A DNA stretch of 8,498 bases from an uncultured Bacilli bacterium (GCA_905236935.1 CAJOQL010000008.1:1-8498), one strand, 5' to 3'; shown: positions 1-5,994, counted from the stretch's first letter. Made by a program: numbers and translations. Notes: generated from the letters alone by a model not told the origin.

Positions 1-150
1 ATCTTGTGAAAGTGGTTCCTTTTGAAATTCAATAAAATCTCCTTTTTTAATAAATTTTCTTTTCTCATCATTTAGACGTAATTCATATTCTTTTGTTCCA
101 TACTTAATATAATCAAAGTACTTTTCTTTTAATTTCATAATATGAAGCAT
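1..150 (-). CDS. ASCH-domain protein, N-terminal part (cut by window edge)
   Basis: The first 50 codons of a gene read leftward off the window. The protein opens MLHIMKLKEKYFDYIKYGTK and continues with ELRLNDEKR, then a KKGDFIEF stretch. This pattern (short basic start, IK.GTK..ELRLNDEKR, then GD.I.F) is typical of ASCH domains, a PUA-like beta-barrel fold thought to bind RNA or act on modified nucleosides. The start at 150 is preferred because AGGGTG lies nine bases upstream of that ATG. In-frame ATGs also exist at 159 (no spacing to the AGGGTG) and at 138. The C-terminal half lies outside the window, so completeness and exact subfamily are unknown. It follows the hydrolase terminator and so is probably transcribed separately. 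Confidence 0.75.
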   Translation of the reverse strand, partial: MLHIMKLKEKYFDYIKYGTKEYELRLNDEKRKFIKKGDFIEFQKEPLSQD

Positions 151-195
151 TTTAATCATCACCCTAGCATCTTCAAATGTCAATCTTTCATAAGA

Positions 196-223
196 TTTAT
201 AATTAATATTATTTTTCAAGCAA
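196..223 (-). promoter_or_regulatory. Candidate promoter for the ASCH gene
   Basis: Read on the minus strand, TTGCTT (218-223) and TATAAA (196-201) are separated by 16 bases. They lie between the hydrolase terminator and the ASCH start. The -35 match is poor and AT-rich DNA gives many chance -10 boxes, so this is a weak call based mainly on position. Confidence 0.25.
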
Positions 224-273
224 ATTTAAAAACTTCTATTTCTAACCATAAATATCTTTTCTTTTTATATTTT

Positions 274-308
274 AACTTAAAAACAAGCGGTTTTCAACTA
301 ACCACTTG
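274..308 (-). terminator. Rho-independent terminator after the alpha/beta hydrolase
   Basis: On the minus strand CAAGTGGTT (300-308) pairs with AACCGCTTG (284-292) around a 7-base loop, followed by TTTTTAAGTT. The 9-bp stem has one U-G pair that works only in the minus-strand transcript; on the plus strand it would be a C-A mismatch. This supports leftward termination of the hydrolase transcript, whose stop codon lies about 17 bases upstream. The 160-325 gap holds this and the weak ASCH promoter. Confidence 0.75.
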
Positions 309-325
309 CCTTATAAATTTTAATC

Positions 326-1366
326 TTACTCTAATATTTTCTGAATAACATAATCTATTTGTTCATCCGATGATATTTTATTTTTTCCATCACCTTTTTG
401 TTCTCCATAATTGCCAAAACCAGAATGATTTCCACCATTTATTGTGTGCATTTGATAACTTGCTGGCAAATATTTTTTAGTTTCTTCTAATTTTTCTGTA
501 TTTAATACTTTATCTTCGGTTCCATAAAATGAAATATATTCTATATTTTCAGGAATTTTTTTCATCGGATATGCAGCTAAGCTAATAATACCACTTACCT
601 TTTCTGGATTATTAGAAGCATACAAACTTGCTACAACCCCGCCTAATGAGTGCCCAGATAAATACCATTTCGAATAATCATATTTTGCCATAATCCTTTT
701 AGGTTTATAAAAACCAAAAAATGCTAAATTAAGTGGAGCTGATAATAAAAAGCAGTCTTCCCCTTTTTCAGCTAATTCATACATTAATTTTGCATATGAA
801 ATGTATTGAACTCTTGCTCCTGGAAAAAATATAATTGCATTCTTATCTCCTGGTCCGTCAAAGAAATATCCTTCATTTATCTTAGAAATTTTTACATTTT
901 CTGAACTTTTTAAGTACTTAATAGCCTCATCAGTAGCACTATAATTATTAACCCCATTAAGCAATAAAATTATCAGTATAACTACATAAAATATTAACTT
1001 TATTAATGGAAATGCATTAATTTTTCCTCTTAATTTAAAGAGTACAGAACAAATTGAAAAAATTGTAAAACCTATTGCATACAAATTTAGCAAAACATTA
1101 TAACCTTTAAAAATTGCTAAAGCACTAAGTCCTTGCAAAATACCAACAACAAATGTTACCCATCCCATTTTTATTGTAAAATCTTTTAATTTTTCTTTTT
1201 CAGATAATTTTTCTATAAATTTATCAGATAATTCTAACGGATTTAATGTTCTTTTCCCAGATGCATACATTAATCCTGTCACTATACTAAAAACACACAA
1301 AACACTATAAAAGATTCCACATAATATTAATGGCATATTATGTGCTTCCGTTATAATCCAGTTCAT
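326..1366 (-). CDS. Membrane-anchored alpha/beta hydrolase
   Basis: A 346-residue protein in two parts. Residues 1-140 hold about four hydrophobic membrane segments (roughly 11-33, 64-86, 91-110, 119-137), with a conserved-looking cytosolic stretch around GKRTLNPLELSDKF. Residues 165-346 form an alpha/beta hydrolase of the dienelactone-hydrolase-like type. The nucleophile elbow GHSLGG (238-243) gives Ser240, YGTEDKVL supplies the probable acid Asp285, and GGNHSGFGNYGEQKGDG supplies His314. IIFFPGARV (178-186) probably forms the oxyanion region. The substrate is unknown; an ester or lipid-like substrate at the membrane is inference. GGAGGT sits three bases before the chosen ATG and no better start is seen. 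It is the last gene before the terminator at 274-308. No lipoprotein box is present. Confidence 0.85.
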   Translation of the reverse strand: MNWIITEAHNMPLILCGIFYSVLCVFSIVTGLMYASGKRTLNPLELSDKFIEKLSEKEKLKDFTIKMGWVTFVVGILQGLSALAIFKGYNVLLNLYAIGFTIFSICSVLFKLRGKINAFPLIKLIFYVVILIILLLNGVNNYSATDEAIKYLKSSENVKISKINEGYFFDGPGDKNAIIFFPGARVQYISYAKLMYELAEKGEDCFLLSAPLNLAFFGFYKPKRIMAKYDYSKWYLSGHSLGGVVASLYASNNPEKVSGIISLAAYPMKKIPENIEYISFYGTEDKVLNTEKLEETKKYLPASYQMHTINGGNHSGFGNYGEQKGDGKNKISSDEQIDYVIQKILE

Positions 1367-1415
1367 TTTACCTCCAAATAATTATAAAACATATAATAAT
1401 TACTAAATATTTAAA

Positions 1416-1445
1416 AGGAAGTAGCCCTAAAGAAGCTAACTATTA
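1416..1445 (-). terminator. Weak hairpin after the GNAT gene
   Basis: Just past the acetyltransferase stop, the minus strand reads AGTTAGC, a 9-base loop, then GCTACT. This is a 6-bp stem with one bulged T, followed by TTCCTTTTAAATATTT. The stem is short and the T-tract interrupted, so partial read-through into the hydrolase gene, 83 bp further on, is likely if it terminates at all. Confidence 0.3.
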
Positions 1446-1449
1446 GTCT

Positions 1450-1881
1450 TTATTTAACATACTTCATATAAAATCTACTTTCTGTTTCACCAATTATTTT
1501 AAAACCTAATTTCTTATATAAATTAATTGCTTTCACATTTAATTTATAAACCCATAAATACACTACATTATTAGCCTTAATTACCTCTTTAATAATTTTA
1601 GTACCAATTCCATTATTTCGAAATTTTTCATCTATATATATTTCATCTAATAGAACCCCATCATCATTATTAGATAAAAGATAACATCCTACCATCAAAT
1701 TATTAATTAAAATTATACGATAATTTACTAAGTCTTGTAAAACTGATCTCTCAACATAATCATTAATATCATTTATTTCACTTTCTGATAAATTGCTAGC
1801 ATACTCCCCAATAATATTTTTCTTGTATTCCTTTAATAAAAGAATATCGTCATCAGTAGCATTTCTTAAAACATATTCCAT
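1450..1881 (-). CDS. GNAT-family N-acetyltransferase
   Basis: A complete, single-domain protein of 143 residues, the usual size for this family. The acetyl-CoA pyrophosphate-binding signature R/Q-x-x-G-x-G is seen as RNNGIG (88-93), preceded by the beta4 strand LLDEIYIDEKF. The C-terminal motif B region KAINLYKKLGF (117-127) is also typical. The protein transfers an acetyl group from acetyl-CoA to an amine; the substrate cannot be read from the sequence. GAGGA lies four bases before the ATG. Only 17 bases separate it from the yvcK stop with no hairpin between, so it is very probably the second gene of a yvcK operon. No signal peptide or membrane segment is seen. Confidence 0.85.
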   Translation of the reverse strand: MEYVLRNATDDDILLLKEYKKNIIGEYASNLSESEINDINDYVERSVLQDLVNYRIILINNLMVGCYLLSNNDDGVLLDEIYIDEKFRNNGIGTKIIKEVIKANNVVYLWVYKLNVKAINLYKKLGFKIIGETESRFYMKYVK

Positions 1882-1898
1882 AGAATCCTCATTTAAAA

Positions 1899-2861
1899 TT
1901 ATTCTTTAATTAAATAAGCAAATATATCTAATGCCAATTTATCAACTTTATGTCTTAAAAAACCAGACTTATAATCAACATAATTATCATGAATTATTTC
2001 TAAATCTAATTGATTTAAATTATCTTCATCAAAAATAACTTGATCTTTTTGTTCACTATCTCTATATTTATTAATAACATCATTTGAAATATTTCCATCA
2101 TTGCTAATTACAATATCTACCTTACGCTCACCTAAATATTCATTTAAAGCTTTAATATGATCACTTACCTTATAATCATCAGTTTCCCCAGGTTGGGTCA
2201 TCATATTACATATATACATAATCTTAGCCTTACTTTTAGCTAGTTCTTTTTTAATATCTTCATTGATTAAATTAGGTATTACACTAGTAAATAAACTACC
2301 CATACTAAGAATAATTAAATCTGCTTTTTTAATTTCTTTTAAAACTAATGGATTAGTAGTAGATTCTTCTTCATAATAAACCCTTTTTATTTTTTTATGT
2401 TCTTCCGTTATATTATGTTCTCCAATTACATTTGTTCCATCCATCATTTCAGCTGCTAAAACAACATTATCTTCAGTCAAGGGTAATACTTTTCCTTTTA
2501 AATTAAAAACCTTTGATAAAGATTCAATTCCATCAGACATATTACCAGTAATATTTGCTAAAGCAGTTAAAATTAAATTACCTACAGTATGCCCATTTAA
2601 ATCACTTGTCGTCTCAAAACGATAATTCATAAGTTTTTCAATTAATGGTTCAGTTTCTGATAAAGAAGTTATAACTCTCCTTATATCACCTACTGCTATT
2701 GTATTAAATTCTTCACGCAATCTACCTGTACTCTTGCCATCATCACATACTGATACAACAGCCGTTATATCTAAAGGAAATAATTTTAAACCTTTAAGCA
2801 AAGTTGACATTCCTGTTCCCCCACCTAAAATAACAACTTTTTTATTCTTCACCTTTTTCAT
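1899..2861 (-). CDS. yvcK: YvcK-type UDP-GlcNAc-binding regulator (gluconeogenesis factor family)
   Basis: A 320-residue protein of the YvcK/CofD-like superfamily, with length normal for YvcK. Visible motifs in order: VVILGGGTGMSTLLKGLK (9-26), the glycine-rich nucleotide-sugar loop; SVCDDGKSTGRLRE (37-50), matching the usual ADDGGSSGRLR; GDIRRVITSLSE (58-69); HTVGNLILTAL (91-101); MGSLFTSVIPNL (187-198); MMTQPGET (220-227); LRHK near the C-terminus. In Bacillus, YvcK binds UDP-GlcNAc and helps control cell-wall precursor supply and growth on gluconeogenic carbon; here that role is by homology. AGGGAG abuts the ATG with no spacer but lies nine bases before an in-frame GTG at codon 4 (2852), which may be the true start. 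rapZ and whiA, the usual neighbours, are absent. Confidence 0.93.
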   Translation of the reverse strand: MKKVKNKKVVILGGGTGMSTLLKGLKLFPLDITAVVSVCDDGKSTGRLREEFNTIAVGDIRRVITSLSETEPLIEKLMNYRFETTSDLNGHTVGNLILTALANITGNMSDGIESLSKVFNLKGKVLPLTEDNVVLAAEMMDGTNVIGEHNITEEHKKIKRVYYEEESTTNPLVLKEIKKADLIILSMGSLFTSVIPNLINEDIKKELAKSKAKIMYICNMMTQPGETDDYKVSDHIKALNEYLGERKVDIVISNDGNISNDVINKYRDSEQKDQVIFDEDNLNQLDLEIIHDNYVDYKSGFLRHKVDKLALDIFAYLIKE

Positions 2862-2894
2862 CTCCCTAAATTATATAAATAACTAACTAAAAAA

Positions 2895-2923
2895 ATTATA
2901 ACATAATTAAAAGAACTTTTAAA
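2895..2923 (-). promoter_or_regulatory. Extended -10 promoter for yvcK-GNAT
   Basis: The minus strand reads TGTTATAAT (2895-2903), a perfect extended -10 (TGn plus TATAAT). TTTAAA lies 17 bases upstream (2918-2923) and matches the -35 consensus at four of six bases. The -35 falls inside the palindrome that terminates the previous gene. The predicted transcript starts near 2888, leaving a leader of about 26 bases that carries AGGGAG. Confidence 0.5.
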
Positions 2924-2936
2924 AGTTCTTTTAATT
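2905..2936 (-). terminator. 32-bp perfect palindrome terminating the beta-sandwich gene pair
   Basis: AATTAAAAGAACTTTT followed by its exact reverse complement, centred at 2920/2921. The TAA stop of the upstream gene (2931-2933) lies within it. As RNA it folds into a long AU-rich hairpin ending in UUCUUUUAAUU, with a further T-run at 2889-2895 on the minus strand. It is symmetric, so it could also work in the other direction, although no plus-strand gene leads into it. Confidence 0.7.
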
Positions 2937-3467
2937 AGTAAAAGTTAAAGTACCAGTGTCTATAGGTAAATTAGCATAATTTGCATCAGTTAAATTAATT
3001 GTTCTAGTTGCTCCAACACTATTTTGAATTTCTAAAGTTGCAGTTTGTGTATTTAAAGTTGTATTTTGAACATTTGCATCAAATTCATGGCTTCCATCAG
3101 AGGCAGTTTGCTTAAAATAAATAATTGGTGCGTTAGCCTCATCAAATGGAACATTATTAAATACAGCATTACCTTCTGTATCAGTCGTAATAGCATCTCC
3201 ATATTCTGTACCAGATGCGTCTGTTCTTATAAAACTTGCCCCAACAATTGCAACCCCTGTTGATGTACCATTTTCAGTAACATGTAAAGTTAGCGTACCA
3301 TTAGCTGAAATAGTAAAATCATAATTTGTTACTTCTGCACTTACTGTAATATTTTCCGGATTTAAACTAGCATTATTATAACCAGCTACATCAGCACTAA
3401 CTGTATATGAACCATTAATAAGTTCTCCAGAGCCAGTACCATTTACAATATTAATTATCTTTGCCAA
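2931..3467 (-). CDS. SpaA/prealbumin-like beta-sandwich protein, acidic
   Basis: A 178-residue protein, rich in Thr/Asn/Ala, with no signal peptide, membrane segment, LPXTG or lipobox. Residues 1-55 contain NGSYTVSADVAGYNN, resembling a transthyretin/carboxypeptidase-regulatory-like domain. Residues 58-148 look like a SpaA/Cna_B prealbumin fold: TLTLHVTENG, VAIVGASFIRTD, then ITTDTEGNAVFNNVPF and IYFKQTASDG. The first-strand Lys and the ET-type Glu that form isopeptide bonds in many SpaA domains appear as His62 and Gln120, so no such bond is expected. The tail LTDANYANLPI (159-169) recurs in the upstream gene. The start is TTG, the only usable one since the protein has no internal Met; AAAGGGG lies ten bases upstream inside the preceding gene. 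Role unknown; a structural or adhesive part is inference. Confidence 0.7.
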   Translation of the reverse strand: MAKIINIVNGTGSGELINGSYTVSADVAGYNNASLNPENITVSAEVTNYDFTISANGTLTLHVTENGTSTGVAIVGASFIRTDASGTEYGDAITTDTEGNAVFNNVPFDEANAPIIYFKQTASDGSHEFDANVQNTTLNTQTATLEIQNSVGATRTINLTDANYANLPIDTGTLTFTN

Positions 3468-3802
3468 ACGTATATTTCCCCTTTCTCAATTGGTAAATTA
3501 GCATAATAATAATCTGTTAAATGAAAAGTGACTAAAAATTTATTTTTTACTACTATATAACTATAATTAAAAGCAAATATATAGTTGTTTTGATTATTAA
3601 CATAAAAAGTTTTTTCATCTTTGCCATATTTAGTTTGAGCTATTACTTTATAAAAACATTTCTTCTTTAAACAAACTTTAATTTTCCCATTAAAAGTATT
3701 TGCTTTACATATTAAATTCCCCTTAATATCATAAATCCATATCTTTGCTTGATTAAGTTTTAAATAACCAGTTCCAACAAACTTAATTGTAATTTCTTTC
3801 AT
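3455..3802 (-). CDS. Small basic beta-rich protein sharing its C-terminal block with the downstream gene
   Basis: About 115 residues, unrecognised as a named family. It is rich in Lys, Tyr, Phe and Asn, with three Cys, strongly basic, and lacks any signal peptide or membrane helix. Alternating strands such as AKIWIYDIKGNLI and GKIKVCLKKKCFYKVIAQT suggest a transthyretin-like sandwich. The end, HLTDYYYANLPIEKGEIYVW, parallels the tail of the next gene (LTDANYANLPIDTG). The ATG at 3802 is preferred: AAAGG lies eight bases upstream, whereas the in-frame GTG (3811) and ATG (3808) are too close to it. Its last 13 bases overlap the TTG start of the neighbour, whose ribosome binding site lies inside this gene, so translation is probably coupled. 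GC is near 20%, against about 34% for its partner. Confidence 0.65.
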   Translation of the reverse strand: MKEITIKFVGTGYLKLNQAKIWIYDIKGNLICKANTFNGKIKVCLKKKCFYKVIAQTKYGKDEKTFYVNNQNNYIFAFNYSYIVVKNKFLVTFHLTDYYYANLPIEKGEIYVWQR

Positions 3803-3871
3803 TTTCATCACCTTTCATAATATTATATTTTCAAAGAACCAAACCAACTAATTCGAATACCTATATTATGC

Positions 3872-3910
3872 TAAAAAAATAAAAAAGCTACTTTATCTAA
3901 GTAACTTTTT
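3872..3910 (-). terminator. Strong terminator at the end of the cvpA-trxA-rnfC-rnfD operon
   Basis: On the minus strand AAAAAGTTACTT (3899-3910) pairs with AAGTAGCTTTTT (3882-3893) around the 5-base loop AGATA, followed by TTATTTTTTT. One U-G wobble pairs only in the minus transcript. The rnfD-like stop codon lies in the loop and adjoining stem. It ends the operon immediately after the D-type subunit. Confidence 0.85.
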
Positions 3911-4819
3911 ATTCTTTTCTTTACCTAAAACAATTTTATCAATAATAGAATGTGTAATACTTGCAATTAATATTCCACCTAAAGCAGATAATGGTGGATA
4001 TACTAAAAACAAACCAAATGATGAAATACCAACAATAATACTATAAATAATTTTACCCTTTGCTGTATAAGAACTAGATATAAAATCAGGTGCAATAAAT
4101 ACTAAACTAAATAGTATTCCATTTGAAAATATATTATCAAGTACTACTCCTAATTTATTAGTAAAAATAGAGTAAATAATCATACATGCACTATAAACTA
4201 TAATAGAATAAATTGGTATTTCTTTTTTATATGCATTAATATTACAAAGTAATAATAAACTAAAACCTAATATCAAAACATGAGAAGTATTAATTCCCCC
4301 ACTTCCCCTACCAATTAAATAATCTACTGTATTTAAATGTAAAGTATTTACTTGCTCATAAAAATTCAAAAACGTAAAACCATATATTAATTTAGTTATA
4401 AATATTATTATTAAAGCAGTTAAAGCTATCACATTTATACTATTTTTATTAATAAATTTGCTTATTAGTAAACAAATAAAAGTAACTACTACAAATAACC
4501 ATACTTTAGTATTAATACTTATAACACTTGCTATTAATAAACCATATAAAGGATAAAATGAAGAAAACATTGCATCTTTAATACTTCTATTCTTTTTTAC
4601 TAAACTTTCATAAATAACATTAATACTAATGCCTATTAAGAAACCAAATACATCTAATACTAAAGGTTTGAACATTCCAATAAAATCTACAAAATGACCA
4701 GTATATAACTTTATCCCATTCTTATAAAAACCGGCAAGTAATAAAGGAATTATAGCAAAGATTATTTTAAACATTATACTTTTTAAACTTTCTTTACTTC
4801 TAAGATATATATTATTCAT
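3893..4819 (-). CDS. RnfD/NqrB-like membrane protein, divergent
   Basis: A 308-residue integral membrane protein with about eight to ten hydrophobic segments, somewhat shorter than RnfD (about 320-350). It is placed in the RnfD/NqrB family by DYLIGRGSGGINTSHVLILG (166-185), matching the usual FLG...GSIGETSALAILIG; by APDFISSSYTAKGKIIY (243-259), matching TDPVTSP.T.RGR.IF; and by YPPLSALGGILIAS near the end, matching YP.GVAFA.LL. In Rnf/Nqr this subunit carries FMN covalently on a Thr within an S-[GQ]-A-T motif in the loop before the first of these motifs. Here that loop is short (about 147-165) and no such motif is visible. AGGAG lies six bases before the ATG, which overlaps the rnfC-like stop by eight bases. 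It is probably a membrane partner of the upstream protein. Confidence 0.72.
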   Translation of the reverse strand: MNNIYLRSKESLKSIMFKIIFAIIPLLLAGFYKNGIKLYTGHFVDFIGMFKPLVLDVFGFLIGISINVIYESLVKKNRSIKDAMFSSFYPLYGLLIASVISINTKVWLFVVVTFICLLISKFINKNSINVIALTALIIIFITKLIYGFTFLNFYEQVNTLHLNTVDYLIGRGSGGINTSHVLILGFSLLLLCNINAYKKEIPIYSIIVYSACMIIYSIFTNKLGVVLDNIFSNGILFSLVFIAPDFISSSYTAKGKIIYSIIVGISSFGLFLVYPPLSALGGILIASITHSIIDKIVLGKEKNKKLLR

Positions 4820-5945
4820 GCTTTTCTCCTACTAATTGTATTTTAGCTGGACATACATAATTACATAAACCACACTTAATACACTTATTCATATTAACTT
4901 TATACCTAGGATCTATCCCAACCGGACAATTAATATGACATAAACCACAATTTATACAATTATCGCTAACGATAGGTTTAACTGTTTCAATAAACACACT
5001 TCTAATATTTGGCGTAATAATTGTATTTAAACTATCAACTTTATAACCAGATAACAATCCATTAACAACAATATCATATTTATCATTAATTATTTTAAAT
5101 TCATCACTAATTATATCTGCTAATCTAGTTCCTATTTTAACATTAACTACTTTTGCTTTATTTAAATTATTACCACTAATAGTTACTAATTTTTCAGTAA
5201 TAGGCATTCTTCTTTTTAATACATTATATATATTATAAGCATCTTCTACAGTTAAATAAATAACACCATCATTAAGCTTATTACTTAAAACTAGTTCTTT
5301 AATTAAAATATCTTTATGCCCTATTGGATAATAATCTTTCATAAGCTTAAGTTCAATATTAGGATAAGTCCCAATATGATTTAATAAAGCTACCACATTC
5401 TCACTGTCACTATCTTTAATAGCAAAAAAGCATTTATGAACTCCGATTATATTAATTAAAGCATCAACTACCTCTAGAATTTTATCAGTATGTTCTCTTA
5501 TCAAATAAGAATAAGTTTCTTCATATGGTTCATAATCTATTCCATTAATTATTAAAGTTTTTCCATCTAAATTGCCATTATATGCCCCATATTTTTTTAC
5601 TGCTTTTTTTAGTTCATCAAGAGTTATATCATAAGGATTTTTCTTAACTGAAAGCAAGTTTTGGGTGTTTTCTCTAAAATCATTTTCTATAACAATAGTT
5701 TTAACCTTATTACCATCTACAATATTATCACATAATCCCGTAATAATTCCTGATACTGGACTATAAGTAAATTTATCCTTATACGCTATAACAATTGAGT
5801 TTTTGTAAATTAGTTCCTTATTTTTTACATTTAAAACCCCATCCTTTTCATAAGGAAGATAAATATAATCTGGAGTTAAATACTCTTTAATTAATTTATT
5901 TAATTTAATATTATTATCTTTTTTTATTCTTACATATTTAGACAT
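4812..5945 (-). CDS. RnfC-like protein with two [4Fe-4S] sites and no evident flavin/NADH loop
   Basis: A 377-residue protein with the RnfC layout. The N-terminal barrel-sandwich region has FTYSPVSGIITG (59-70). The middle is Complex1_51K-like with TLIINGIDYEPYEE (130-143; RnfC: TLIINGAECEPY) and YPIGHKDILIKEL (206-218; RnfC: YP.GGEKQLI). An SLBB-like part follows: EKLVTISGNNLNKAKVVNVK, then IGTRLADII. Two ferredoxin motifs end it: CINCGLCHINCP (Cys330, 333, 336, 340) and CIKCGLCNYVCP (Cys355, 358, 361, 365). In RnfC the NADH/FMN loop GLGGAGFPTHVKL precedes TLIINGA; here that interval is only YGAYNGNLDGK. It may therefore pass electrons through iron-sulfur clusters without oxidising NADH itself. 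The ribosome binding site (GGTG about ten bases upstream) is weak. It is followed, with overlap, by the RnfD-like gene. Likely a cytosolic peripheral subunit. Confidence 0.8.
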   Translation of the reverse strand: MSKYVRIKKDNNIKLNKLIKEYLTPDYIYLPYEKDGVLNVKNKELIYKNSIVIAYKDKFTYSPVSGIITGLCDNIVDGNKVKTIVIENDFRENTQNLLSVKKNPYDITLDELKKAVKKYGAYNGNLDGKTLIINGIDYEPYEETYSYLIREHTDKILEVVDALINIIGVHKCFFAIKDSDSENVVALLNHIGTYPNIELKLMKDYYPIGHKDILIKELVLSNKLNDGVIYLTVEDAYNIYNVLKRRMPITEKLVTISGNNLNKAKVVNVKIGTRLADIISDEFKIINDKYDIVVNGLLSGYKVDSLNTIITPNIRSVFIETVKPIVSDNCINCGLCHINCPVGIDPRYKVNMNKCIKCGLCNYVCPAKIQLVGEKHE

Positions 5946-5965
5946 ATTATTATTACACCATAATT

Positions 5966-5994
5966 ATTATATCTTAAAATAAAAGAAATAACTA
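5966..5994 (-). promoter_or_regulatory. Possible internal promoter before the rnfC-like gene
   Basis: A minus-strand TATAAT (5966-5971) lies 20 bases upstream of the rnfC-like ATG, in the only gap of any size (46 bases) in the operon. The -35 (TAGTTA at a 17-base spacing) is poor. It could let the C-D pair be made apart from cvpA-trxA, but chance -10 boxes are common in this DNA. Confidence 0.3.

Noticed and set aside
142..348. Plus-strand open frame of 68 codons
   Set aside because: It overlaps the ASCH start and runs through the hydrolase terminator; composition is random, with no ribosome binding site and no family resemblance.
2905..2936. Palindrome as an operator or recombination site
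   Set aside because: Its position over a stop codon and the T-rich flank fit a terminator; no second copy was noticed in the window.
3066..3263. Plus-strand open frame of 65 codons inside the SpaA-like gene
   Set aside because: Antisense shadow of a well-supported gene; no recognisable motif and a start without a ribosome binding site.
3455..3500. Programmed frameshift fusing the two beta-sandwich proteins
   Set aside because: No slippery heptamer fits the upstream frame near its stop, and each protein ends in its own copy of the shared tail, so two separate products make more sense.
3822..3827. TATAAT as -10 box for the beta-sandwich gene pair
   Set aside because: A transcript from it would begin within the ribosome binding site; no good -35 is present. 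The actual promoter could not be assigned.
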